From positions 1-60,403 of the forward strand of contig NZ_BJZQ01000018.1 in NCBI RefSeq assembly GCF_007992115.1: a stretch of 60,403 nucleotides of DNA. The letters run 5' to 3'. The notes beneath the pieces were generated by a model. That model saw only the letters and a program-made list of their open reading frames with translations, was not told where the DNA came from and searched no databases. This DNA comes from Aeromicrobium flavum. GTDB taxonomy: Bacteria; Actinomycetota; Actinomycetes; Propionibacteriales; Nocardioidaceae. Below, piece by piece: positions 23,694 through 33,240 of the stretch (positions are counted from its first letter, which is position 1; every line of letters starts with the position of its first letter). The position numbers were made by a program, and so were the translations under genes.

Positions 23694-26252
23694 TCACTCC
23701 CCGGTGATGGCGCGCAGGACGTCGAGCTTGGCCGCCCGCCGGGCCGGCAGCACCGCCGCCAGCACGCCGACGAGCGCCGACACCAGGACGAACACCGCCA
23801 GCGATCCGGTCGGGATCGCCAGGTCGCTGATGCCGTCGTTCTGGAACGACCGCTGCAGGGCGACGCCGAACAGCAGCCCCGCGCCGATGCCCAGGACGGC
23901 GCCGAGGATCGCGATCGCGACCGACTCCAGCCGCACCATGCGGCGCAGCTGGGGCCGGGTCAGGCCGACGGCCCGCAGCAGGCCGATCTCGCGCGTGCGC
24001 TCGATGACGCTCAGCGCCAGGGTGTTGATGATGCCGAGCACCGCGATCACGATGGCCAGGCCGAGCAGCGCGTAGATCAGGTAGAGCAGCGTGTTGACCT
24101 GGGAGCGCTGGGCCTCGGCGTAGCTCTCCTTGTCCTGGACGACGATCGTGGGGTTGTCGCCGACCGCGCGCTCGAGGTTGGCGCGGACCGTGCGGGTGCC
24201 CGTGCCGTCGACGGCGTTGATGGCCAGCGAGGTGTCGCCGCGCTTGATGCCGGCCGTCGTGACCGTGGACAGCGGCACCAGGGCCTGGCCGACGACGTTG
24301 CTGTCGGCGTAGACGCCGGTCACCGTGGCGTCGTACGAGCCCGAGCTGAAGGTCAGCTCGACCACGTCGCCGGTGGTGCGGTCGATGGACTCCGCCATCG
24401 ACTCGCTGAGGGCGATCGTGTTGTCGGCGGTGGGGGCCTCGCCGCTGGCGAAGCTGAGCTCGAAGACCTCGGCGAACTGCTCGGCGTCGGTGGCCGAGGC
24501 GAACACCTGGGTGCCGTCGGCCTTGAAGACGATGGACTGCGCCGGCGACACCGCGTCAACCCCGGGCACCGCGGTGATCTTCTGGGAGATCTCGGGCGAG
24601 AACGGCTGGCCGCTGACGTTCTGGACGATGAAGTCGGCCGAGAACTCCCGCTCGACGCCCTTGTCGATCGACGTGTTGATCGAGGCGCCGAGGATCGACA
24701 TCGTCGTGACCAGGGCCAGGCCGATCATCAGCGCCGAGGCGGTGGCGGCCGTGCGACGCGGGTTGCGCCGGGCGTTCTGCGCGGCCAGCTTGCCGACGGA
24801 CCGGTAGATGACGCGGTAGATCGCTCCGAACACCGCCAGCACCGGCGTCGCGATGATCGGGCTGCCGAGGGCGACGGCCATCAGGACGCCGAAGATGCCC
24901 GCGCCGACCCAGACGATGGGCCGCGGCACGTCGAGCCACGAGCCGGCCGCCATCGCCCCGGCACCGGCGAAGCCGAACAGCAGCGCGATGAGGAGGCGCC
25001 AGCGCAGCGACGACTCGGGCATCGCGATCTCGTCGCGCATCGCCGCCACCGGGGGCACCTTGGCCGCCCGACGCGCCGGGATCCACGCCGCGAGCATCGT
25101 CACCAGCACGCCGACGGCGTACGCCAGGACGATCGTGCGGGTCTGGAAGACCAGCGACGTGCCCGACAGGTCGAGCCCGAACTGGCTGAACAGCACCTTG
25201 AGCAGCATCGCCAGCCCGAAGCCGAGCGCGAGCCCGAGGGTGGAGCCGATCATGCCGATGACGAACGCCTCGGTCAGGACCGAGCTGCTGACCTGGCGCC
25301 GGGACGCCCCCAGGGCGCGCAGCAGGGCCAGCTCGCGACTGCGCTGCGCCACCAGGATCGAGAACGTGTTGACGATGAGGAACGTGCCGACCACCAGCGC
25401 GATGCCGGCGAACACCAGCAGGAAGGTGTTGAGGAAGCCCAGCAGCTGGTCGAAGAGGTCCTTGGACTCCTCGGCGACCGAGTCGCCCGTGACCGACTCC
25501 GTGCCCTCGGGGATCACCTTGGCCACCTGGTCCGCCACCTCGCGCTGGGTGGCGCCGACCTTGGCCTCGACCTGGATGACGCTGTAGGCGTCCTTGCCGT
25601 CGAGGAAGTACTTCTGGGCGCTGTCGTCGTCGAACAGGACGAGGGTCGCGCCGGCGAGGCCGCCGGAGGTGAACCCGAAGATGCCTACGAGCTTGGCCTT
25701 GAGGATCGGCGGGTCGCTGGGCAGCGCGATCTTGACGGTGTCGCCGAGCGCGTAGCCCGCGACCTCGGCCGAGCGCGCGTCGAGGGCGATCTCGCCGTCC
25801 TTCACGGGGGCCGTGCCCTGCTCCCACTTCAGCATCTGGTCGCCCGCGGCGTTGGGGATCGGCTCGCCGCGCCCCGCGTTGAGGGCGATCGTGGGCGCAC
25901 CGGTGCCACCGAGCAGGCGGTTGTTCTTCTTGACGACGAACAGGCCGCCGCCGTTCACGGCACCCTGGGCGCGCTCGACGCCGGGCAGGGCGGAGATCTC
26001 GTCGATGACCGAGGCCGGGATCGACCGGGCCTCGCGGTTGACGCTCATCGCGATGGCGTCGCCGTTGCCCGTCTCGGGACGCACCGCGACGTCGGTGACC
26101 GTGCCGTACGCGATCTGGTCGAAGCTCTCGCCGATCGTGTCGGTGAACACCAGCGAGCCCGAGAGGAACGCGATGCCCAGGACGATCGCGAAGGCGCTCA
26201 GGAACAGGCGGACCTTGCGGGCGACGAGATTGCGCCAGGTGACCCTCCGCAC
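23694..26252 (-). CDS. ABC transporter permease, MacB/FtsX type with two FtsX domains
   Basis: 852 residues: an N-terminal TM helix and MacB periplasmic core domain (about 20-240), three TM helices of the first FtsX domain, a linker with further TM segments, a second extracellular domain, and a second FtsX domain ending SALVGVLAAVLPARRAAKLDVLRAITGE. This tandem layout is common for actinobacterial exporters working with a LolD-type ATPase. It would drive export or extracytoplasmic mechanotransmission rather than import. GTG start, one base after the ATPase stop. The substrate is unknown. Confidence 0.9.
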   Translation of the reverse strand: MRRVTWRNLVARKVRLFLSAFAIVLGIAFLSGSLVFTDTIGESFDQIAYGTVTDVAVRPETGNGDAIAMSVNREARSIPASVIDEISALPGVERAQGAVNGGGLFVVKKNNRLLGGTGAPTIALNAGRGEPIPNAAGDQMLKWEQGTAPVKDGEIALDARSAEVAGYALGDTVKIALPSDPPILKAKLVGIFGFTSGGLAGATLVLFDDDSAQKYFLDGKDAYSVIQVEAKVGATQREVADQVAKVIPEGTESVTGDSVAEESKDLFDQLLGFLNTFLLVFAGIALVVGTFLIVNTFSILVAQRSRELALLRALGASRRQVSSSVLTEAFVIGMIGSTLGLALGFGLAMLLKVLFSQFGLDLSGTSLVFQTRTIVLAYAVGVLVTMLAAWIPARRAAKVPPVAAMRDEIAMPESSLRWRLLIALLFGFAGAGAMAAGSWLDVPRPIVWVGAGIFGVLMAVALGSPIIATPVLAVFGAIYRVIYRSVGKLAAQNARRNPRRTAATASALMIGLALVTTMSILGASINTSIDKGVEREFSADFIVQNVSGQPFSPEISQKITAVPGVDAVSPAQSIVFKADGTQVFASATDAEQFAEVFELSFASGEAPTADNTIALSESMAESIDRTTGDVVELTFSSGSYDATVTGVYADSNVVGQALVPLSTVTTAGIKRGDTSLAINAVDGTGTRTVRANLERAVGDNPTIVVQDKESYAEAQRSQVNTLLYLIYALLGLAIVIAVLGIINTLALSVIERTREIGLLRAVGLTRPQLRRMVRLESVAIAILGAVLGIGAGLLFGVALQRSFQNDGISDLAIPTGSLAVFVLVSALVGVLAAVLPARRAAKLDVLRAITGE

Positions 26253-26253
26253 G

Positions 26254-26997
26254 TCACACGCCGATCCGGCGCTGAACCACGCTCATGCGCTCGAGGACCT
26301 TCTCCGCCGTGGGGTGGCGCAGCTCGGACACGACGCGGCCGTCGGCCAGGTAGACGACCCGGTCGGTGTAGCTGGCGGCGACCGGGTCGTGCGTGACCAT
26401 GACGATCGTCTGTCCGAACTCGTCGACGCTGCGGCGCAGGAACGACAGGACCTCGGCCCCGGAGGTGGAGTCGAGGTTGCCGGTGGGCTCGTCGGCGAAG
26501 ACGATCTTCGGCCGGCTGACGAGGGCGCGCGCGCAGGCGACGCGCTGGGCCTGGCCGCCGGACATCTCGTTCGGGCGGTGCTTGAGGCGGTCGGCCAGGC
26601 CGACGGCCTCGATCACGTTGGCGTACCACTTGGGGTCGGGCTTCTTGCCGGCGATCGACAGCGGCAGCAGGATGTTCTCCTCGGCCGTCAGGGTGGGCAC
26701 GAGGTTGAACGCCTGGAAGATGAAGCCGAGCTTCTCCCGACGCATGACCGTGAGCGCCTTGTCGTCGAGCTTGGCCAGCGTGGTGGAGCCGATCGTGACG
26801 CGACCGGAGTCGGGGGTGTCGAGCGCCGCCATGCAGTGCATGAGCGTGGACTTGCCCGAACCGGAGGGCCCCATGACCGCGGTGAACTCGCCCTCGTAGA
26901 TCTCGATGGACACGCCGTCCAGCGCTCGGACCTGGGCGTCGCCCTTGCCGTAGGTCTTCGTGAGCTCGTGCGCGTGCGCCGCGACGGTCTTCTCCAT
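26254..26997 (-). CDS. ABC transporter ATP-binding protein, MacB/LolD type
   Basis: 247 residues. Walker A GPSGSGKST, Q-loop IFQAFNLVPTLTAEENI, signature MSGGQAQRVACARAL, Walker B IVFADEPTGNLDS and the H-loop MVTHDPVAA: the complete LolD/MacB set. It pairs with the permease that follows by one base. I chose the ATG at 26997 because TAGGCT (27005-27010) lies 7 nt upstream, which makes the transcript leaderless. The longer in-frame reading to 27078 overlaps the promoter. Confidence 0.94.
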   Translation of the reverse strand: MEKTVAAHAHELTKTYGKGDAQVRALDGVSIEIYEGEFTAVMGPSGSGKSTLMHCMAALDTPDSGRVTIGSTTLAKLDDKALTVMRREKLGFIFQAFNLVPTLTAEENILLPLSIAGKKPDPKWYANVIEAVGLADRLKHRPNEMSGGQAQRVACARALVSRPKIVFADEPTGNLDSTSGAEVLSFLRRSVDEFGQTIVMVTHDPVAASYTDRVVYLADGRVVSELRHPTAEKVLERMSVVQRRIGV

Positions 26998-27050
26998 GGG
27001 CCAGAGCCTAGGCGACGGCGCCATGTTTGACCGCGCGATGTCACTCACAG

Positions 27051-28124
27051 TTACACGATGTCCGCCGACCCGCCCCACAGATCGACCCGCGCGTCGGCGT
27101 CGTGGCCCACCAGATCATCGATCCGATCGAGCTCCTCGGCGCTGAAATCGGTGTTCGCCGCGGCGGCGACGTTCTCGTCCAGCTGCTTCGTGCTGGACGC
27201 GCCGATCAGGGCCGAGGTGGCCGCACCGGGGCGCAGCACCCACGCGATCGCGAGCTGGGCGAGGGTCTGGCCGCGCTCACGCGCGACGTCGGCCAGCCCG
27301 CGCAGCCGGTCGCGGTTGGCCTCGACCACCGACTCGTCGAACGAGGACCGCCCACCGGAGCGCTCGACCGGCTCGTCGCCGAGGTAGCGGTCGGTGAGCA
27401 GCCCCTGGGCCAGCGGCGTGAACGCGATGGAGCCCATGCCGGTGTCCTCCAGCGTCGCGAACAGTTCGTCCTCGACCCAGCGGTTGACCATCGAGTACGC
27501 GGGCTGGTGGATCACCAGCGGGGTGCCCAGGTCAGCGGCCACCTCGGCGGCCCGGCGGGTGCGCTCGGCCGAGTACGAGGAGATGCCGACGTAGAGGGCC
27601 TTGCCCTGCCGCACGGCCGTGTCCAGCGCGCCCACGGTCTCCTCGACGGGGGTGTCCGGGTCGGCGCGGTGCGAGTAGAAGATGTCGACGTGGTCGAGGC
27701 CCATCCGGCTCAGTGACGCGTCGAGGCTCGACAGCAGGTACTTGCGCGACCCGAGGAAGCCGTACGGGCCCGGCCACATGTCCCAGCCGGCCTTGGTGGA
27801 GATGACCAGCTCGTCACGGTAGGGCGCGAAGTCGCCGCGCATCATCCGGCCGAAGTTCTCCTCCGCGGAGCCGTACGGCGGGCCGTAGTTGTTGGCCAGG
27901 TCGAAGTGCGTGATGCCGAGGTCGAACGCGTGCCGCAGCACCTCGCGCTGGGTGTCGAAGATGCGGTTGTCACCGAAGTTCCACCACAGACCGAGGCTGA
28001 TCGGCGGCAGCAGCAGCCCCGAGCGACCGACCCGCCGGTAGTCCAGTCCCTGGTAGCGATCGGCAGCGGCCTGCCACGGCTGATGGGTCTCGGGGACGCG
28101 GTTGCGGGTCCAGTCGGTGCTCAT
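27051..28124 (-). CDS. Aldo/keto reductase, L-glyceraldehyde-3-phosphate reductase (YghZ) type
   Basis: 357 residues with the AKR barrel. Catalytic tetrad candidates: Asp in FDLANNYG, the Tyr of NNYGPPYG, Lys in STKAGWDMWPG and His in FYSHRADPDTPVEE. The opening segment (PETHQPWQAAADRYQGLDYRRVGRSGLLLPPISLGLW) and length match AKR14/YghZ, which reduces L-glyceraldehyde-3-phosphate and methylglyoxal with NADPH. A TAGCGT box (28131-28136) 6 nt before the ATG suggests a leaderless message. It is a single gene upstream of the ABC operon, with 53 nt between. Confidence 0.9.
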   Translation of the reverse strand: MSTDWTRNRVPETHQPWQAAADRYQGLDYRRVGRSGLLLPPISLGLWWNFGDNRIFDTQREVLRHAFDLGITHFDLANNYGPPYGSAEENFGRMMRGDFAPYRDELVISTKAGWDMWPGPYGFLGSRKYLLSSLDASLSRMGLDHVDIFYSHRADPDTPVEETVGALDTAVRQGKALYVGISSYSAERTRRAAEVAADLGTPLVIHQPAYSMVNRWVEDELFATLEDTGMGSIAFTPLAQGLLTDRYLGDEPVERSGGRSSFDESVVEANRDRLRGLADVARERGQTLAQLAIAWVLRPGAATSALIGASSTKQLDENVAAAANTDFSAEELDRIDDLVGHDADARVDLWGGSADIV

Positions 28125-28165
28125 GCGTCCACGCTATGCCGCGCCACCGACGCTCGCTCACCGCG

Positions 28166-28732
28166 CTACCGGCGGTTCAGTTCGCCCTCGTACTTGCGCG
28201 CCGACTCCATCATCTCGTCCGGCGTGACGAAGCTGTCCCACTCGCGCAACCGAGGACGCTGTTCCCGAGTTCCATCCGAGCAGAGCACGTCGTCGTACCA
28301 GTCCTCATTCATGGTCGGCGACCACGAACAGGTCCACTCCTGCTCTGCCGTCTCGTCCACCGTGCGCGCCGCCGAGCACAGGCCGTCACGCTTGGCCAAC
28401 GCGAGTGCCTCCGCATCGATTTGGACCTCACGAGGATCGGGGCAGTCGTCACCGACGAGCCCCACCGTCCCGCGAATCGACTGGTAGTCGACGAACACCG
28501 GGTACTCCTTCGGGCAGTGGTGCCCGAGTACGTCCAGCATCCTGTCGGTCGAGCCGTCACTGGGACGGGTCCCGGTCTGCTCGATGACCTCCTCCAACAA
28601 CTCGGCACAGGAGCTCTCGAGGCCCACGCGTGTCCGATCCACGGCGGTCTCACCGACCGTGGTCGGCCCGCACCCCGCCACCAGCAGCACCACTACGACG
28701 GACCCCCCGACACGGAACCGTGCCCGGCTCAT
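28166..28732 (-). CDS. Putative lipoprotein of unknown function
   Basis: 188 residues. N-terminus MSRARFRVGGSVVVVLLVAGC carries a lipobox (VAGC). The mature part has about seven Cys and many acidic residues, with no family I recognise. The ATG overlaps the stop of the upstream membrane-protein gene (ATGA), so the two products are probably made together and may interact at the membrane surface. In-frame codons upstream of 28732 belong to the previous gene in another frame. Confidence 0.75.
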   Translation of the reverse strand: MSRARFRVGGSVVVVLLVAGCGPTTVGETAVDRTRVGLESSCAELLEEVIEQTGTRPSDGSTDRMLDVLGHHCPKEYPVFVDYQSIRGTVGLVGDDCPDPREVQIDAEALALAKRDGLCSAARTVDETAEQEWTCSWSPTMNEDWYDDVLCSDGTREQRPRLREWDSFVTPDEMMESARKYEGELNRR

Positions 28733-29103
28733 GACACCCGGTCGCACGCCACGGCGTTGTAGCTGTGAGCGGCGGGATCGTCCGTGACGTGGAAGTGGGA
28801 TTTCCCTTGCGACCGCACCGTCAGACGCGCGAGCTGCTGGGAGGGAAAGGGCGTGGGGCCGGACAAGGCGGTGATCGCACCACCCGCGACCGTCGCCGCG
28901 ATCGGCGACAGCGAACGACCCTCTTCGTCAGTGAGCATCTCGTACTGCTTGGTGGCGTTGACGAACACGGCATGGCAGGCGTACTCGCCGTCGTCGAGAG
29001 CCACCAAGGAGGACTGGGTCGTGTACCACCACAGGCCACTCACTACCAGCACGGCACCGACCACGTAGGGCTGCCACGTTCGCCAGATCGAGTCCTCGCC
29101 CAT
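28729..29103 (-). CDS. Membrane-anchored protein of unknown function
   Basis: 124 residues. A single TM helix (PYVVGAVLVVSGLWWYTT, about 12-29) is followed by a short extracytoplasmic domain of about 95 residues with two Cys (EYACHAVFVNA and NAVACDRVS). GGAGG precedes the ATG at 29103, which fixes this start over a much longer in-frame reading to 29724. It is coupled by a 4-nt overlap to the downstream lipoprotein gene. No known family. Confidence 0.72.
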   Translation of the reverse strand: MGEDSIWRTWQPYVVGAVLVVSGLWWYTTQSSLVALDDGEYACHAVFVNATKQYEMLTDEEGRSLSPIAATVAGGAITALSGPTPFPSQQLARLTVRSQGKSHFHVTDDPAAHSYNAVACDRVS

Positions 29104-29268
29104 GCATCCTCCGGGTGCGCTCTCCCGCACCCGCCATGATGCGAGAGCGACGGCAGAGACTGTAGCGACGAAAGGGTCCGTCCGTTCGGGAATTCGGGAC
29201 AGACCTGAACTTGGCCGTGAACCGGATTCCTCCGGCTCCGGACAGTCATCGGGAGCGCCCCCACGACG

Positions 29269-29338
29269 CCGAGTGGCGCGAACCGGGGTCGTCAATGGCC
29301 CCAATCTGCCCACCACTCGGCGACTGGCGCGCAGATTG
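29269..29338. repeat. Small palindromic intergenic repeat, copy 2
   Basis: Contains CCGAGTGGCG (29269-29278, the complement of the 28-37 module) and CCACTCGGCGACTGG (29313-29327), 14 of 15 bases identical to bases 1-15 of the window. The second module is enclosed by perfect 8-bp arms CAATCTGC (29302-29309) and GCAGATTG (29331-29338). The whole sits in the 256-nt gene-free stretch 29104-29359, in which I see no other feature except the start of the upstream gene leader. Confidence 0.5.
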
Positions 29339-29359
29339 CGACACGCGCCGCGCGGCGGG

Positions 29360-30202
29360 TCAGGCCAGGCGGGTGATCTCGACCTCGACGGTGGTGCTGA
29401 CCTCGCCGTCGGTGGAGTAGATGCCCCGCAGGTTGGGGTTGTCGTCGAAGTCGCGCCCGCGCGAGACCACGATGTGGCGCTCGCCGGGGGCCTCGCCGCG
29501 CGTGACGTCCCAGCCCACCCAGCGTCCGTCCCACCACTCCAGCCACGCGTGCGGCTCGGCGGCGACCGGCGCGTCGACCTGGGGGTCGGCGTCGGGGTGC
29601 ACGTAGCCGGCCACGAAGCGCGCCGGGATCGAGGCGTGGCGCAGGGCACCGATCGCGACGTGCGTGAGGTCGTGGGTGACGCCCTTGCCCGTCTCCCACG
29701 CGTCCTCGGCGGTGGAGCTGACATGGGTGGCGGCGACGAGGCGCTTCACCCGCGACCTGAGCAGCTCGACGACCCGGTCGACGTACGCCGCGGGCGAGGC
29801 GGCCTCGGCCCGGATCGCGTCGAGCTCGGTCACGAGCGACGCGGCCGGGCGCACCTTGTCCTGCTGGTGCACGAACTCGCAGTACCGGTCGAGCGTGTTG
29901 GCGTCGAGCGCCTCCCAGCCGATCGACTCGCCCGGCTCGACCGGGTCGGCGGTGTCGACGACCGAGGTGGCCACGACCGACAGCTCGTCGTGCGGGTCGG
30001 TGACCTCGAAGGCCGTCACCGTGGCGCCCCAGTAGTCGCGGTACTCCTGCGACCACGCCGTCGGCGAGATCTCGAGACGGGTGCGGCGGACGTACTGGTC
30101 GGCCGTGGTCTGCGGGGTCAGTCGCGCCTCGCTGTAGGACGCCTCCGTGGGGACGGAGTACGTGTAGGTCGTCGCGTGCCGGACGCGCATCCTCATGCTC
30201 AC
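29360..30202 (-). CDS. Transglutaminase-like protein lacking the catalytic Cys
   Basis: 280 residues: an N-terminal bacterial transglutaminase beta domain (MRVRHATTYTYSVPTEASYSEARLTPQ) and a transglutaminase core. In active members the core reads GVCQDFAHL; here it is GVTHDLTHVAI, so the nucleophile position is Thr176 (codon ACC). The His (H218 in EPHAWLEWW) and Asp (D232 in GWDVTRGE) are kept. It may be a non-catalytic or altered enzyme. The GTG at 30202 is 8 nt after GGAGG and overlaps the alpha-E stop (GTGA); an ATG at 30196 is the alternative. It is the third gene of the operon. Confidence 0.85.
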   Translation of the reverse strand: MSMRMRVRHATTYTYSVPTEASYSEARLTPQTTADQYVRRTRLEISPTAWSQEYRDYWGATVTAFEVTDPHDELSVVATSVVDTADPVEPGESIGWEALDANTLDRYCEFVHQQDKVRPAASLVTELDAIRAEAASPAAYVDRVVELLRSRVKRLVAATHVSSTAEDAWETGKGVTHDLTHVAIGALRHASIPARFVAGYVHPDADPQVDAPVAAEPHAWLEWWDGRWVGWDVTRGEAPGERHIVVSRGRDFDDNPNLRGIYSTDGEVSTTVEVEITRLA

Positions 30203-31131
30203 AGCGACACCCTCCCGGTCCACATGTGCCAGTCCTCCTGGGCGAAGTAGCGCGCGGTGATCGCGTCGCTGGCCGCAGCACAGGCGCGCTGCAGCCGCTC
30301 CATCTCGAACGGCATGGTCTCGAGCAGCTCGTTCAAGGGGCGGTACTCGATCTCGGTGCGGGCGCGACCGAGCAGCCGCAGCGCCTCGTCCGAGAAGCCG
30401 GCGCGGCGACCGGCAACGTCGAGGCGGGTCAGGGCGCGCTCGGCCTCGGTGAGGCTGGAGACGAGCGAGCGCGGGAACCACCGGTCGAGCAGCAGGTACT
30501 CGGCGGCGGCGCTGTCGCGCTCGATGCCGCGGTAGGTGCGCAGGAAGCTCTCGTAGCCACCGCACGCCCGCAGCGTGTTCTGCCAGGCGACCCCCGAGCC
30601 CGAGCCGCCGGCACTGGCCGCCGTGGACAGCAGCCGCGCGGTCATGTCGGCGCGCTCGATGTTGCGGCCCAGCACGTAGAAGTACCAGCCCTGGTCGCGC
30701 GGCATGGAGTCGTCGGCCGAGCCGGAGATCATCGCGGTGCGGCGGCGGACCCAGTTGAACATCTCGACCGGGCGCATCGAGGTGGCGGCGGGCACGCCCT
30801 GCCACGTCGTGTTGATCGCCGACCAGACGTCGGTCGAGAGGGTCTCGCGGGCGCTGCGGGCGGCCTCGCGCATCGAGCCGATGACGGCCGCGATCGACGT
30901 GGGCGACTTCTGGTCGTACGCCAGCAGGTCGAGCATCGACCAGCGGTTCGGGACGCCGCCGAAGTCGTCGATGCCCATCACCGCGAACAGCTGCTGGCAG
31001 CTGGTGACCTCGTCGGTGGCGGGGTCCTCGACCAGCATCTGCATCTGGACGTCGAGCAGGCGGGCCGTGTCGTCGGCGCGCTCGAGGTAGCGGCCGATCC
31101 AGAACAGCGACTCACCGATCCGGCTGAGCAT
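30199..31131 (-). CDS. Alpha-E domain protein (DUF403)
   Basis: 310 residues, entirely helical, with the alpha-E family signature [29 protein letters not shown] and the matching later ARG segment [20 protein letters not shown]. The family has no assigned reaction; it nearly always sits beside a circularly permuted ATP-grasp protein and a transglutaminase-like protein, as here. The start overlaps the ATP-grasp stop by one base (TGATG) and its stop overlaps the next start, so the three proteins are co-translated. Cytoplasmic. Confidence 0.93.
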   Translation of the reverse strand: MLSRIGESLFWIGRYLERADDTARLLDVQMQMLVEDPATDEVTSCQQLFAVMGIDDFGGVPNRWSMLDLLAYDQKSPTSIAAVIGSMREAARSARETLSTDVWSAINTTWQGVPAATSMRPVEMFNWVRRRTAMISGSADDSMPRDQGWYFYVLGRNIERADMTARLLSTAASAGGSGSGVAWQNTLRACGGYESFLRTYRGIERDSAAAEYLLLDRWFPRSLVSSLTEAERALTRLDVAGRRAGFSDEALRLLGRARTEIEYRPLNELLETMPFEMERLQRACAAASDAITARYFAQEDWHMWTGRVSL

Positions 31132-32669
31132 CAGACCTCCCTCGAGGGTGCGGGCACGGGTGCCATGGTCTGGGACTGCGACGAGGACTGCGAGAGCGGC
31201 TCGAGGTCGTCGTCGGGCTCCTCGATCGGCTCGGTCGGGCGCGCCAGCACCCAGGTGTCCTTCGACCCGCCGCCGCGACTGGAGTTGACGATCAGCTCGC
31301 CCTCGGGCAGCGCCACGCGGGTGAGGCCGCCGGGCAGCACCCACACGTCGTCGCCGTCGTTGACAGCGAAGGGCCGCAGGTCGACGTGGCGGGGACGGAT
31401 GCCGTCCTCGACGAGGGTGGGCACCGTGGACAGCGAGATCACGGGCTGGGCGATCCAGTCGCGCGGCGCGGCGATGACCTTGGCGCGCAGCTCGTCGAGC
31501 TCCTCGCGCGTGGCCGACGGGCCGATCACGATCCCCTTGCCGCCGGAGCCGTCGACCGGCTTGAGCACGAGCTCGTGGAGCCGGTCGAGCACCTCCTCGC
31601 GCTGGTCGGCGTCGCCGCACCGCCACGTGTCGACGTTGCGCAGGATCGGCTCCTCGCGCAGGTAGTAGCGGATCAGGTCGGGCACGTAGGTGTAGAGCAG
31701 CTTGTCGTCGGCCACGCCGTTGCCGATCGCGTTGGCGATCGTGACGTTGCCGGCGCGCGCGGCGTTGACCAGGCCGGGCACGCCCAGCGCGGAGTCGGCG
31801 CGGAACGCGAGCGGGTCGAGGAACTCGTCGTCGATGCGGCGATAGATGACGTGCACCGGAGCGAGGCCGTCGGTGGTGCGCATCATCACGCGGCCGCCGT
31901 GGCACACCAGGTCGCGACCCTCGACGAGCTCGACGCCCATCGTGCGGGCCAGCAGGGTGTGCTCGAAGTAGGCCGAGTTGTAGACGCCCGGCGTCAGCAC
32001 GACCACGGTCGGGTCGCTGACGCCGGCGGGCGCCGCGGCGCGGAGGGCCGAGAGCAGCTGGCGCGAGTAGCGCGCGACGGGTCGGATGCGATGGTGCGCG
32101 AAGACCTCGGGCAGGCCGCTGGACATGGCGCGGCGATTGGTCATCACGTACGAGACGCCCGACGGGACGCGCGCGTTGTCCTCGAGCACCCGGAAGTCGC
32201 CGTCGCCGTCGCGGATCAGGTCGATGCCCGAGACGTGGATGCGCACGCCGTTCGCCGGATCGATGCCCGCGACGACGCGGTGGTAGTGGCTCGAGGTGAC
32301 GACGGTCGCGCGCGGCACGACGCCGTCGCGGAAGAGCTCGCCCGCGCCGTACGCGTCGGCGAGGAACGCCTCGAGCGCCTTGACGCGCTGCTTGACGCCG
32401 GCCTCGACCTCGTCCCACGCGTCGGCCTCGATGATGCGGGGCACGATGTCCAGCGGGAACGGGCGCTCCTCGCCGGCGACGCCGAACGTGATGCCCTGCT
32501 CCAGGTACGAGGAGGCGAGTCCCTCGGCGCGCTGGCGCACCTCCTCGGGCGGCATCTGACCGAAGGCGGCGTGCACCGAGGTGTAGAGGTCACGCAGGCC
32601 CGACTCGCCGTACATCTCGTCGTAGCCCTTGACGGGTCCGTATCCCTCGAACAGTTGCGCCTGGGTCAC
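31131..32669 (-). CDS. Circularly permuted ATP-grasp protein (DUF404/DUF407)
   Basis: 512 residues. The N-terminal region ([21 protein letters not shown]...[16 protein letters not shown]) and the ATP-grasp blocks ([80 protein letters not shown]) match the CP-ATP-grasp family. Such enzymes are predicted to form amide bonds through acyl phosphates. The C-terminal 30 residues are Ser/Gln/Pro-rich. The GTG start has TAGGGT (32676-32681) 6 nt upstream, so it is leaderless and defines the operon promoter. Confidence 0.92.
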   Translation of the reverse strand: MTQAQLFEGYGPVKGYDEMYGESGLRDLYTSVHAAFGQMPPEEVRQRAEGLASSYLEQGITFGVAGEERPFPLDIVPRIIEADAWDEVEAGVKQRVKALEAFLADAYGAGELFRDGVVPRATVVTSSHYHRVVAGIDPANGVRIHVSGIDLIRDGDGDFRVLEDNARVPSGVSYVMTNRRAMSSGLPEVFAHHRIRPVARYSRQLLSALRAAAPAGVSDPTVVVLTPGVYNSAYFEHTLLARTMGVELVEGRDLVCHGGRVMMRTTDGLAPVHVIYRRIDDEFLDPLAFRADSALGVPGLVNAARAGNVTIANAIGNGVADDKLLYTYVPDLIRYYLREEPILRNVDTWRCGDADQREEVLDRLHELVLKPVDGSGGKGIVIGPSATREELDELRAKVIAAPRDWIAQPVISLSTVPTLVEDGIRPRHVDLRPFAVNDGDDVWVLPGGLTRVALPEGELIVNSSRGGGSKDTWVLARPTEPIEEPDDDLEPLSQSSSQSQTMAPVPAPSREV

Positions 32670-32771
32670 GGGTACACCCTAGGGGCGATTTGTCTCGGGC
32701 ACGTTTCGACGATCGGCGCTGCCGGTTTCACCCTCTGCCGGTTACGATTCGTACCGGAAAGGGGCGCGCCC

Positions 32772-33206
32772 ATGACCGCAGGTGACGTCTTGGTGCTCAA
32801 CGCGAGCTACGAACCACTGCAGCGCGTGTCCCTCCACCATGCGATCAAGATGCTGGTGCGCGAGGTGGCGGTCATCGAGGAGGCCGGCGAGGAGTCGTTC
32901 GGCCCGTTCCCGAAGCCCCTGGTCCTGCGACTCGTCCGGTACGTGCGGACCCGGTGGATGCACGTCCGCAGCCACCTCTGCACCAAGAGCGCGATCAAGG
33001 CGCGCGACAAGGCCTGCGCCTACTGCGGCGGCTCCGCCGAGACGGTCGACCACGTCATCCCCCGCTCGCGTGGCGGCACCCTGACCTGGGAGAACGCCGT
33101 CGCCGCCTGCCTGCGCTGCAACCACAAGAAGGGCAACCGCACCCCCAGCGAGGCCAACATGCCCCTGCTCCTCACGCCCGGGCGCCCCACGTCGTTCGTG
33201 GCCTGA
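32772..33206 (+). CDS. HNH endonuclease-family protein
   Basis: 144 residues. The N-terminal region ([31 protein letters not shown]) and a C-terminal zinc-bound HNH fold ([44 protein letters not shown]) with four Cys, the DH pair and the second-strand N are complete. It matches the small actinobacterial HNH proteins often near the ATP-grasp operon. The family is presumed to be a nuclease, but its biological role is unknown. A -10 (TACGAT, 32743-32748) and a GAAAGG site serve the ATG. Convergent with the SIP gene. Confidence 0.88.
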   Translation: MTAGDVLVLNASYEPLQRVSLHHAIKMLVREVAVIEEAGEESFGPFPKPLVLRLVRYVRTRWMHVRSHLCTKSAIKARDKACAYCGGSAETVDHVIPRSRGGTLTWENAVAACLRCNHKKGNRTPSEANMPLLLTPGRPTSFVA

Positions 33207-33240
33207 GGCGGTCCCGTGCCCGCGCCTCCGGCAGCGGACC

